Below, piece by piece: positions 42,233-49,159 of a stretch of 54,993 nt of DNA (its first letter is position 1; each line of letters opens with the position of its first letter). A model generated the notes under the pieces. The model did no database searches. It had not been told where the DNA came from and saw nothing but the letters and a program-made list of their open reading frames with translations. Location of the stretch: positions 1 through 54,993 of the forward strand of contig NZ_JWJE02000028.1 of NCBI RefSeq assembly GCF_000812025.2. The letters are read 5' to 3'. The translations under genes and the position numbers were made by a program. The DNA is from Bacillus thermotolerans (GTDB lineage Bacteria > Bacillota > Bacilli > Bacillales > Domibacillaceae).

Positions 42233-43132
42233 TTACCTGACGAGCTCATTTCTCACAAGAAAATCGCCGTCAAACTGGAGCGGCACGCCTTCTCCCTCTC
42301 TTTCTGCATGAATATGCAAATGAGGTTCAGAGGTGTTGCCCGAATTGCCGACACGGCCGATCAGTTCTCCTTCCTCTATACGGTCTCCTTCCTGGACGGC
42401 CACACTTCCTTCCTGCATGTGAGCGATGTACAGGATCGCATCCGTGCCGTCACAGGCTAGTGCTACGTAATTTCCTTCCAGGTGCTCGCGGTCTGCCTTC
42501 GGCGGCGTCAAGTCCGGCAGCCCGTCACGCTGCTCGGTCACTTCCCCGCTGCATGGACTGTATAGCTGGTCTCCATAAATTTCATACTTCTCTAAGTCCT
42601 CTGGGTACAAGCCATTCGCTCGGGTGCCAAAGGCGTTCAGCTTGGCGATATCAAGCGCATATTGCTGCGGCAAATACGCATGATGGTAGTTCATTTGCAC
42701 GTGGCTGCCACCATGGCCGACGTAATACGTACCCTCTTTTAACGGAAAGGACAGCTCGATCGCTTCCTCCTTCGCCGTATAGCTGTTGAATATGAATACA
42801 TTGTACAGGCCGAAAATCAGAAGGATAAACACATCTATCGCCGTGTACCACTTTTGCCCGCGGGTCAGCGGGGCCGTCATCGGCAACGTGCGAATGGACC
42901 TCCACGAAAAGTAAAATACGACAAGCGCTGCTACTACCCACACGTAACGGAGGTAATACCCGAGCCAATCCCAGCGGCCCGACAGCACGATCCATGTGAT
43001 GTACATAGCAACCGCCAGCACTTGAATGCCCCACTGAAGCTTGCTTTTAAAGTCTCCGCGCCACAAAATGAAAAGAAAGATAGCAGGCAGCAGCAGTTGA
43101 AAAGCAACTAATTGAATCATCGCAAATGTCAT
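42233..43132 (-). CDS. M23 (LytM-type) metallopeptidase with membrane domain
   Basis: A 299-aa protein with four N-terminal membrane helices (about residues 5-120) and an extracytoplasmic M23 domain. The zinc ligands fit the family in QQYALDIAK (first Asp) and HLHIHAE (final His-x-His, about 270); GNSGNTSEPHLHIH is the classic block. Such enzymes cut peptidoglycan cross-bridges or small peptides. The four-helix anchor is unusual for a secreted endopeptidase and recalls membrane-held relatives. GGGGAGGGG precedes the ATG. Confidence 0.88.
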   Translation of the reverse strand: MTFAMIQLVAFQLLLPAIFLFILWRGDFKSKLQWGIQVLAVAMYITWIVLSGRWDWLGYYLRYVWVVAALVVFYFSWRSIRTLPMTAPLTRGQKWYTAIDVFILLIFGLYNVFIFNSYTAKEEAIELSFPLKEGTYYVGHGGSHVQMNYHHAYLPQQYALDIAKLNAFGTRANGLYPEDLEKYEIYGDQLYSPCSGEVTEQRDGLPDLTPPKADREHLEGNYVALACDGTDAILYIAHMQEGSVAVQEGDRIEEGELIGRVGNSGNTSEPHLHIHAEREGEGVPLQFDGDFLVRNELVR

Positions 43133-43239
43133 CCATTCCCCTCCCCAGTATCCTTATGCTTTCATCTTACCATGTTCTTCCTTTAGGTGGAATATAACGC
43201 CTCTACTATCATCCTACCAGCCCCTAGAAAAGATATGAC

Positions 43240-43285
43240 AAAAAACAGGTGCCAGTTTCCCACAGCGGGACTGACACCTGGTTCA
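43240..43285 (-). terminator. Repeat-like terminator of the PrsA-type gene
   Basis: AACAGGTGCCAGT and ACTGACACCTGGTT enclose a second helix (CCC/GGG). On the minus strand six T residues follow, directly after the PrsA stop. The AGGTG(C/T)CAGTCCC wording is a repeat seen widely in Bacillus intergenic regions, from general knowledge. Confidence 0.75.
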
Positions 43286-44155
43286 TTAAAGGGCATACTC
43301 GACGTCATACTCTTCCTGCTTCTCCTGAAGCCATACCATATATTCTTCCTGGACCTTGGACTCCATTAAGGCCGATTTAATCTCTTCCTTGGACTCTTCG
43401 TAGTTTGCTTCCTTCGCTTCCTTCTTATCTGTTACTTTAATAATGTGGAAGCCGTATTCTGATTTAACCGGGTCGCTGATCTCACCCTTCTCCATGGAGA
43501 AAGCCGCCTCTTCAAACTCAGGCACCATGGCTCCTTTTCCAAAGTAGCCTACTTCTCCTCCTTCTTTACTGGAACCCTCGTCTATTGAATATTCCTTTGC
43601 GAGTTCTGCAAAATCCCCGCCTGCCGCGAGCTTCTTGGCCACTTCATTGGCTGTTGCTTCATCCTCTACGAGAATATGGCTCGCCTGCACCTGTTCTGCC
43701 TGTGCAAACTGATCCTTGTTTTCCTCAAAGTACGTCTTCATTTCCTCCTCGGTAATTTCAATCCGCTTTTCCAGCAATTTATTCGTCGCGAGATAGGTCT
43801 CTAAATCCTTCTCTACCTCAGACAAGTCGATGCCGCTCGTTTCTGCTACTTCCTGCAAGGCCTCTTCTCCTCCGTAATATTCCGCGTAGGTCTTCATTTC
43901 TTCGTCAATCTCGGCCTGGCTGACTTCTATTCCTTCTTTCTCAATCTCCATCTCCAAGATTTTCTCCATGACTAGGGCATCGACAGCCTCTGATCCGTAT
44001 TGAGCCATCAGTGCTTCCTGGAGCTCGTCCTCGCTGATTTTCTCTCCATTGACACTGGCTACATATGAATTGTTACTGGCTGAAAAGGCAAGTGTAACGG
44101 CCACCGCAATCACAACGATGAATCCCGCTACCCACCATATAGCTGCTTTCTTCAT
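43286..44155 (-). CDS. PrsA-type peptidyl-prolyl isomerase foldase
   Basis: A 289-aa membrane-anchored foldase: N-terminal helix (residues 5-26), SurA/PrsA-like helical arms, and a parvulin domain (about 155-250; ASHILVEDE, GEVGYFGKGAMVPEFEEAAF, SEYGFHIIKV). It helps secreted proteins fold outside the membrane, which suits a locus rich in exported SLH proteins. Unlike B. subtilis PrsA there is no lipobox Cys, so it is held by the uncleaved helix. AGGAGG precedes the ATG. A 47-aa gene lies 12 bases upstream. Confidence 0.9.
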   Translation of the reverse strand: MKKAAIWWVAGFIVVIAVAVTLAFSASNNSYVASVNGEKISEDELQEALMAQYGSEAVDALVMEKILEMEIEKEGIEVSQAEIDEEMKTYAEYYGGEEALQEVAETSGIDLSEVEKDLETYLATNKLLEKRIEITEEEMKTYFEENKDQFAQAEQVQASHILVEDEATANEVAKKLAAGGDFAELAKEYSIDEGSSKEGGEVGYFGKGAMVPEFEEAAFSMEKGEISDPVKSEYGFHIIKVTDKKEAKEANYEESKEEIKSALMESKVQEEYMVWLQEKQEEYDVEYAL

Positions 44156-44167
44156 AATTTCCTCCTT

Positions 44168-44311
44168 TTATTCTTCACTGCTTGTTAGCGCCGTCTTTGA
44201 CGCCCCTTCGTCAAACCCATCTACCGCGGGCACAGCTAGCAAAGTCACCACAGACCCAATTCCACCGGCCGCTGCCATCATCAAAAAGCGTTTGATGCTT
44301 TCTTTCTGCAT
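44168..44311 (-). CDS. Small membrane protein (47 aa) upstream of the PrsA-type gene
   Basis: A short frame with GAGGTGAAAGGTG just before ATG, one hydrophobic segment (residues 9-30, MMAAAGGIGSVVTLLAVPAV) and a short acidic tail. It ends 12 bases before the PrsA gene, and its own 3' end carries the AGGAGG that serves PrsA. No family is recognised. It could be a small membrane partner, or the surviving N-terminus of an exported protease. Confidence 0.6.
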   Translation of the reverse strand: MQKESIKRFLMMAAAGGIGSVVTLLAVPAVDGFDEGASKTALTSSEE

Positions 44312-44515
44312 CACCTTTCACCTCTTCTTCATCTATATGAATGCTTGTCCCTCTTATATGCTTAACTTTACCGATTGAACATGTCAGGAGGATGTCTGAA
44401 GGATTTCCTTTCTTATAGCATATTCTTTATTAATAATTCTGAAAGTTTACAATATTTTAGTTACGTCAACTAACTTATTGAAACGCTTATAGCTTTATTC
44501 TGTTTGCCAAGAACG

Positions 44516-44549
44516 ATGAAAAAAGAGACCTACCAAAAGTAAGTCTCTT
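44516..44549 (-). terminator. Terminator of the GntR-ABC operon
   Basis: AAGAGACTTAC pairs with GTAGGTCTCTT (one wobble); six T residues follow on the minus strand, about 30 bases after the permease stop. Confidence 0.85.
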
Positions 44550-44576
44550 CCTTTCACATTATACAAACAACCCCAC

Positions 44577-45182
44577 TTAAAACGCTTTTCGCTGATAAAT
44601 AATATGAGTAACTCCCCAAGAAGCAGCATAGAGCGCCGTGATAGCAGCCGCCGCTCCCGTATATAAAGCAGGAGTAGACAAACTAGCAATAAAATCAGTT
44701 ATGGCTGTTGTATGCTCGGCGATAAACAATACAATACGCGGCCCGACTCCGGCTAAAAAGAGAAAACCGATCATAACAGCCGCTGAAATATAGCCTGGCT
44801 TGAAGATGTAAAATAACGGGAAGGTTAGCGCAGCAAACAATAAGAATAAGCCGCTGCCAATCGCTATATCCGTCATTGAAAAGGATTTATTGAAAGCAGC
44901 TAATGCTAGACTGGTCACTCCAACGGCCAAAACCATATAAACGATAGCACCAAGATAGCGTGAGGCAATAATTTCCCTGCGCGTATAAGGTAAGGAATTT
45001 AACAAAATATTCGTCTCTGCTTTTTCATCGTAGGCATACGTATTAAAGGGGATAAAAATACTGGCAACTAGAAAAATCAAGGCCGGATGGGCATCCATGA
45101 TGATGAAGAACAAGATGAAAGGAATGAACATTAATAGCTGCTTTTTCTGCAGGATGACATCCCGTCTAATTAAATTAAACAT
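44577..45182 (-). CDS. ABC-2-type transporter permease
   Basis: A 201-aa protein with six membrane helices, matching short ABC-2 permeases found with YtrA-type regulators. An intracellular loop (DEKAETNILLNSLPYTRREIIASRYLG, about residues 51-78) looks like the coupling helix. The transported compound is unknown; relatives respond to cell-wall antibiotics. It overlaps the ATPase gene by eight bases, and GGGGG precedes the ATG. Confidence 0.85.
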   Translation of the reverse strand: MFNLIRRDVILQKKQLLMFIPFILFFIIMDAHPALIFLVASIFIPFNTYAYDEKAETNILLNSLPYTRREIIASRYLGAIVYMVLAVGVTSLALAAFNKSFSMTDIAIGSGLFLLFAALTFPLFYIFKPGYISAAVMIGFLFLAGVGPRIVLFIAEHTTAITDFIASLSTPALYTGAAAAITALYAASWGVTHIIYQRKAF

Positions 45183-46041
45183 GGTGCATGCCCCCTTTAA
45201 AGTTATACATAATATCTTCTAAAGAAGCGCGTTCAATGACGACCATGTCTCCGAAAGTATGCTTCACTGCTTTCATGTTATCTGTTAATGCTTGAAATCC
45301 CGCGGATGTACGATGAATATGGACAAAGTCCTTTTCCGTGTCTCTATCGAGCAGCTCAACTCCTCCTTTAACGAGCGCATAGTTTTCAGCGATCTCGTGA
45401 ATGGATTGGTTAAATACTAATTCTCCTCCATGTATAAAAGCGATGTAATCAGCGATACGATCTAAATCGGTTGTAATATGTGTAGAGAAAAAAATCGTGC
45501 GGTTCCCGTCTACCATTAATTCCTGCAAAAGATTCAGCAGCTCCCGTCTGAAAATAGGGTCTAGGCCTGCTGTCGGTTCATCCATAATGATCAGCTCGGC
45601 ATGATGCGATAAGGCGATCGCTAAGGATGCTTTCATTTGCATTCCCTTTGAAAAGGTTTTTATCGCTTTATGAAGCGGCAGCTGAAACTTATCTATATAT
45701 TCCGAAAATATAATATCGTCCCAGTTCTTGTAAGCTGGGGAAACAATACGCTTGATATCTTTTAAGTTCAGCCCTTCGAAAAACACATTGCCATCATATA
45801 CAAACCCAATTCGTTCCTTGATGGCCTTCTCATGCGTCTTATAGTCCAATCCGAACAGCTTAACCTCGCCAGCATCCGGCTTTAGTAGATTCATCATCAG
45901 TTTGATCGTTGTCGATTTACCCGCCCCATTTGCTCCAATGAACCCTGTTACAAATCCCTTCTTTACTTGCAGATCCATATTCTTTACGGAAAAACCTTTG
46001 AATGCTTTGGTTACATTTTTTAATTCCACTACATTTTCCAT
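45175..46041 (-). CDS. ABC transporter ATP-binding protein
   Basis: A 288-aa ATPase: Walker A GANGAGKST (about 35-43), Q-loop region, the signature FSKGMQMK (variant of LSGGQ), Walker B LIIMDEPTAGLDP and the H-loop STH. A C-terminal accessory segment (about 220-288) follows, as in YtrB/BcrA-like exporters. Its stop overlaps the permease start; a GntR repressor lies five bases upstream. Confidence 0.92.
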   Translation of the reverse strand: MENVVELKNVTKAFKGFSVKNMDLQVKKGFVTGFIGANGAGKSTTIKLMMNLLKPDAGEVKLFGLDYKTHEKAIKERIGFVYDGNVFFEGLNLKDIKRIVSPAYKNWDDIIFSEYIDKFQLPLHKAIKTFSKGMQMKASLAIALSHHAELIIMDEPTAGLDPIFRRELLNLLQELMVDGNRTIFFSTHITTDLDRIADYIAFIHGGELVFNQSIHEIAENYALVKGGVELLDRDTEKDFVHIHRTSAGFQALTDNMKAVKHTFGDMVVIERASLEDIMYNFKGGMHHV

Positions 46042-46046
46042 TCATT

Positions 46047-46418
46047 TCACTCCTCATATAGAAGCTTCAATAATTGCTGCAGTTCATCAAGTGACAGTCC
46101 AAGCTCCTTGCCGTTTGTTATCACCGCACTCAGCTGCTCCTCAATGACCTTCAGCTTCTTCTCTTTAATCACCTCTAAATTTTGCTCGGCAACAAAAGAA
46201 CCTTTTCCGACAATGGAATAGATAAAGCCTGCCTTCTCCAGTTCCTCATAGGCTCGCTTCGTCGTTATCACGCTAATCTGCAAATCCTTTGCGAGCTGAC
46301 GGATGGAAGGCAAGGCAGCCCCCTCCTGCAGATCACCTGCTAAAATAGATGATTTAATTTGATTCGTAATTTGTTCATAAATCGGCTCCTTTGAACTGTT
46401 AGAAATAATGATTTGCAT
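46047..46418 (-). CDS. GntR-family repressor (YtrA subfamily)
   Basis: A 123-aa protein with the GntR winged HTH (ALPSIRQLAKDLQISVITTKRAYEELEKAGF, about residues 34-64) and a short helical tail typical of YtrA. It leads the operon with the ABC genes and should repress it until a wall-active compound is sensed. GAGGG precedes the ATG. Confidence 0.9.
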   Translation of the reverse strand: MQIIISNSSKEPIYEQITNQIKSSILAGDLQEGAALPSIRQLAKDLQISVITTKRAYEELEKAGFIYSIVGKGSFVAEQNLEVIKEKKLKVIEEQLSAVITNGKELGLSLDELQQLLKLLYEE

Positions 46419-46725
46419 GTTGATCCCTCTTCTTTATTTTTTAAAAACATAGTTGATAGAATATCCTGTACTGCTTGAATGAGTATGTAGTATTTTTTGC
46501 ATCGAGGTCTTCAAGTAGAGTATACGTACAGCTGACGGCTACCCATTCATTGATCGTTATTGAAGAGCGATTTACATGTGCCTCCTACACTTTATATATT
46601 GTATATATACTATATACACATTATATACACACATCGAGTACGGTGCAACCATTTTTTTCTATCTGTCTTTAATAAAAAAACACCCCTTTCGCTACTCATA
46701 TCCCCGGTGTTAACAGCTTGTATCT
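46419..46725. other. Control region between GntR and the first SinR-like gene
   Basis: There is no credible gene. A run of alternating TA steps includes a palindrome GTATATA-TAC-TATATAC at 46601-46617, possibly a GntR/YtrA-type operator, though it is low complexity. No rho-independent terminator is evident. Confidence 0.35.
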
Positions 46726-46741
46726 ATTCTTTACAAAGAAC
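46726..46741. promoter_or_regulatory. SinR-operator-like inverted repeat
   Basis: ATTCTTT, two bases, AAAGAAC. The right half is the exact complement of the SinR half-site GTTCTYT; the left has one mismatch. Two half-sites inverted with a 2-base centre is the arrangement known for B. subtilis SinR. It lies about 54 bases upstream of the -10 of the SinR-like gene. Confidence 0.5.
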
Positions 46742-46791
46742 AATTTTTCGCTAATATGAAGAATAAACTAGTGAAACTCTCTATTTATATA

Positions 46792-46813
46792 CGTTATAAT
46801 GAACACTATAACG
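46792..46813. promoter_or_regulatory. -10 box and overlapping palindrome of the first SinR-like gene
   Basis: TATAAT at 46795-46800 lies in CGTTATA, eight bases, TATAACG (perfect 7-base arms), so a repressor bound here would block the promoter. The minus-strand reading TTATAGTGTTCAT recurs with one change upstream of the second SinR-like gene. Confidence 0.6.
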
Positions 46814-46828
46814 AAGGGGGTGTATGAT

Positions 46829-47149
46829 ATGATTGGCGAAAAGATTAAGAAAAGACGCGTAGCAAAGGGGTTCTCCATCACTGAACTGGCCAAGGCGGCC
46901 AAGGTGTCGAAGTCTTACTTGTCCTCTATCGAGAAGGATACGGACCGCAACCCGTCTCTCCAGGTCATCCAGCGAATTGCAGCAGCACTTGATATGAAGG
47001 TAGATGAGTTGGTCAGCACGACAGCTTCTCCTTCCGCTTGCACGAATGAGGAGTGGATGGAGCTAGCGGGACGAATTATGGAAGCGGGTGGGACGAAAGA
47101 GGATATTGAAGCATTTATTTATTATTTGAGAGGAAAAAATTCCGTTTAG
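46829..47149 (+). CDS. sinR: SinR-like repressor 1 (XRE HTH plus SinI/SinR multimerisation domain)
   Basis: A 106-aa protein. The XRE helix-turn-helix spans about 6-60 (SITELAKAAKVSKSYLSSIEK), and the C-terminal hook NEEWMELAGRIMEAGGTKEDIEAF is the SinI/SinR pairing module. SinR represses matrix (eps, tapA) operons and is neutralised by SinI. I use ATG 46829, six bases after AAGGGGGTG. It faces the GH114 glycosidase across a shared terminator. Auto-regulation is likely from the palindromes upstream. sinR is given as the best symbol, but one of two paralogues here could equally be SlrR-like. Confidence 0.85.
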   Translation: MIGEKIKKRRVAKGFSITELAKAAKVSKSYLSSIEKDTDRNPSLQVIQRIAAALDMKVDELVSTTASPSACTNEEWMELAGRIMEAGGTKEDIEAFIYYLRGKNSV

Positions 47150-47202
47150 CCTATACATACAGCAGGCGGGGGTCAGTCTATGTTACAGCAGCTGCCACCA
47201 TC

Positions 47203-47264
47203 AAAAGGGCAATAAAAAACAAGGCACGGCACGGAGGCCATACCTTGTTTTTTATTGCCCTTTT
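47203..47264. terminator. Bidirectional terminator between SinR-like 1 and GH114
   Basis: Two 22-base perfectly complementary arms (AAAAGGGCAATAAAAAACAA plus GG and the reverse) flank an 18-base loop. The minus-strand arm includes the last codons and stop of the GH114 gene. Runs of A and T in the arms let it act in both directions. Confidence 0.85.
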
Positions 47265-48319
47265 ATTTCTTCAATCACTCGGAATTCATCCAATTCCCTG
47301 TTTGTCAATGCCGGGTAGCAATAGAACCCCTGCGATAAGCAGCTCGCAATATAAGCATTGATCCGGTCTTTGTTAGCCCCTGAGTAGCCTTTCCCGTTAT
47401 CGACATAGTCAACGGATAAAACAAATTTTCCTTCTTCAACAAATTTCTCCAGGTGGCTTAACCGCTCTTCTGTGAAAGACTCAGATTGCGGTTTCTCTTC
47501 ATCAAACCATACGTCTTCCACACCAATGCCATCCACGTGTTCTAAGTACTCTTCGTGATCGTCATATTCCAGGATGTTTTCTCCATTTTGAGGGACGATT
47601 TTAAATTCACTCTCTTTATGCTTCGCATACATAGAAAGCCGCTGGACAAATTGGATCATCCGCTCCGCTGCTTCTCTTTCACTAGCCGGGTCAGAACCGT
47701 ACTTTTTCTCTTTAAAGAACCCATATGTATCCTCATTACCCCAGTATTCAAAGGCATCGATAATGTCTAAGTATACCCCTTCATACCCTAAGTCCATGAT
47801 CTCATCAAGATCCTCTTTCACCAGCTCCCACCAGTCTTCCTTCCAATAACGCACCTTCACGCCCTCAGGCCAATCTTTATTCGGCACTTTCCCTATCCAC
47901 TGGGGGGCTCTCTTTGATACTTTTAGCTTTTGGCCGTTAAACTCTCCCCATTCTTCCTGCCAGCGGGTTTGAAAATGACTGATTTCTCCGATACTGAGAT
48001 AGGCTATTGGCGTGATGCCTTGATCTTTTAGCTGCTGGATTTCCTGCTTTGAAAACTTCTTATCTTTCACGCCGCCAAGCACAGGCTCCATGACCATTAT
48101 AGAAGTTCCGCTCTTTTGTGCTTCATCCAGATCCAATTCCTGCAGCTGGTACAGCCACCTTTTTTCTTGAAAATGCTTCATTTCCTCTGTTGTTAAATCG
48201 CGTTCTAAGTAAGCATGTGTGTATTGTTTCACATTTGATTCCCCCTTTGCTAATTGACAGCCTGCCAGCCCTAAGGGGACAGCAATAAATAACAGACATA
48301 CTAAGTAAAAAAACCTCAT
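47252..48319 (-). CDS. Secreted GH114-type glycoside hydrolase, lipoprotein
   Basis: A 355-aa protein with a lipobox (LAGC, Cys 21) and a GH114 / TM1410-like TIM barrel: TPIAYLSIGE near 100-110, GYEGVYLDIIDAFEYW with the likely catalytic Asp near 185, and IGVEDVWFDEE and VDYVDN as later strands. Known members (the PelA hydrolase domain, alpha-1,4-polygalactosaminidase) cut amino-sugar polysaccharides. Here it is flanked by two SinR-like genes, so a role in EPS trimming, export or dispersal is likely. GGAGG is 15 bases before the ATG, which is unusually far. Confidence 0.85.
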   Translation of the reverse strand: MRFFYLVCLLFIAVPLGLAGCQLAKGESNVKQYTHAYLERDLTTEEMKHFQEKRWLYQLQELDLDEAQKSGTSIMVMEPVLGGVKDKKFSKQEIQQLKDQGITPIAYLSIGEISHFQTRWQEEWGEFNGQKLKVSKRAPQWIGKVPNKDWPEGVKVRYWKEDWWELVKEDLDEIMDLGYEGVYLDIIDAFEYWGNEDTYGFFKEKKYGSDPASEREAAERMIQFVQRLSMYAKHKESEFKIVPQNGENILEYDDHEEYLEHVDGIGVEDVWFDEEKPQSESFTEERLSHLEKFVEEGKFVLSVDYVDNGKGYSGANKDRINAYIASCLSQGFYCYPALTNRELDEFRVIEEIKGQ

Positions 48320-48369
48320 AGCTTGTGGTGGTTGCCTCCTTTCAGCAGTTGTACAAAATTTTGGCGCAT

Positions 48370-48382
48370 TTATAGTGTTTAT
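48370..48382. promoter_or_regulatory. Shared 13-base motif in the GH114/SinR-like 2 divergent region
   Basis: TTATAGTGTTTAT differs by one base from TTATAGTGTTCAT at the promoter of SinR-like gene 1 (46799-46811, minus strand). On the minus strand it contains a TATAAA -10-like box for GH114; on the plus strand it overlaps the -35 area of SinR-like gene 2. It is a candidate common operator. Confidence 0.55.
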
Positions 48383-48447
48383 CCCATCAACGTATGGTAA
48401 AATAAGGGACAGTCCATGTTTTTGATTATGTCTTGAAGGTGGTAATT

Positions 48448-48774
48448 ATGACGATAGGTGCACGAATCCGAGAGCTTCGGCTCGAGAAGGGCCTGTCTTT
48501 AACGGAACTGGCCAATCGCGCCGGAGTAGCGAAATCCTATATTTCCTCCGTTGAACGACAAATCCAGCTAAATCCTTCCATTCAATTTCTGAACAAGATA
48601 TCTGCCGTTTTAGAGGTAAGCGTGGAGCAGCTGATCAATGAGAACGAAGATAAAAAAGAAGATATTGATCAGGAGTGGCTTGAGCTTGCTAAGGAAGCGA
48701 TGGAGTCCGGTGTAAGCAAAGAACAATTCAAAGAATTTCTTGAGTTTCAAAAGTGGCAAAAATCCAAAGAATAG
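48448..48774 (+). CDS. SinR-like repressor 2 (XRE HTH plus SinI/SinR domain)
   Basis: A 108-aa paralogue of the protein at 46829: XRE HTH (about 6-62, SLTELANRAGVAKSYISSVER) and a C-terminal pairing hook IDQEWLELAKEAMESGVSKE with QFKEFL. The hook is closer to SinI than that of paralogue 1, so it may form heteromers with SinI or SinR-like 1, as SlrR does in B. subtilis. ATG 48448 follows AAGGTGG by five bases. It diverges from GH114. Confidence 0.85.
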   Translation: MTIGARIRELRLEKGLSLTELANRAGVAKSYISSVERQIQLNPSIQFLNKISAVLEVSVEQLINENEDKKEDIDQEWLELAKEAMESGVSKEQFKEFLEFQKWQKSKE

Positions 48775-48788
48775 ACCATTTATAACCT

Positions 48789-48830
48789 GCTGTCCTCTTG
48801 TATGCGTGTACACCCATACAAGAGGACAGC
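48789..48830. repeat. Perfect 16-bp inverted repeat after SinR-like 2
   Basis: GCTGTCCTCTTGTATG, ten bases, CATACAAGAGGACAGC. Perfect long stem without a T run, 14 bases after the stop codon. It may cap the SinR-like 2 mRNA, or end or start a small RNA. Confidence 0.7.
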
Positions 48831-49108
48831 ACTCGCCAGAGAGAAGAAAACACTCATTTCCTATTCTTCTCTCCACTCATTCGTAATATTGATTACATAT
48901 ACATGTTTCAACGACTGGTATGCTGTACCTATCGTTTTCTTTTCCAGGTAGAGTATACCACACTTTCCTAAAATTCAGTTTATTCTCCTCTCGAATTTTT
49001 TCGACAAAGTTTTTTCGTTTGATCATAAAACCCTTCAAAGACCACTGCTTATGCGTGCAGCGGTCTTTATGCTGTCTTCTTCTAATCCAGCAATTCCTCC
49101 AAGGGGGG
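48831..49108. other. Gene-free region between SinR-like 2 and MFS
   Basis: No protein gene is seen. TTCGACAAA (the complement of a perfect Spo0A box TTTGTCGAA) lies at 49000-49008. A minus-strand extended -10 (TGG-TATACT) lies near 48951-48959. A hairpin with arms AAAGACCACTGC and GCAGCGGTCTTT lies at 49038-49070. The three together hint at a small minus-strand transcript ending at the 16-bp hairpin, but this is weak. Confidence 0.3.
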
Positions 49109-49113
49109 AAATA

Positions 49114-49150
49114 ATAAAAAAGCCTGCTTTGATATTCTCAAAACAGGCTT
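49114..49150 (-). terminator. Terminator of the MarR-MFS operon
   Basis: AGCCTGTTTTG pairs with CAAAGCAGGCT (one bulge); six T residues follow on the minus strand, next to the MFS stop. Confidence 0.85.
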
Positions 49151-49159
49151 CTTTCTATG

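Noticed and set aside
42460-42789. 109-codon plus-strand frame opposite the M23 peptidase
   Set aside because: Antisense to conserved M23 motifs; composition rich in Arg, Pro and Ser typical of shadows.
46475-46754. Plus-strand frames rich in Tyr and Ile before the first SinR-like gene
   Set aside because: They arise from the TATATA low-complexity run and have no binding site.
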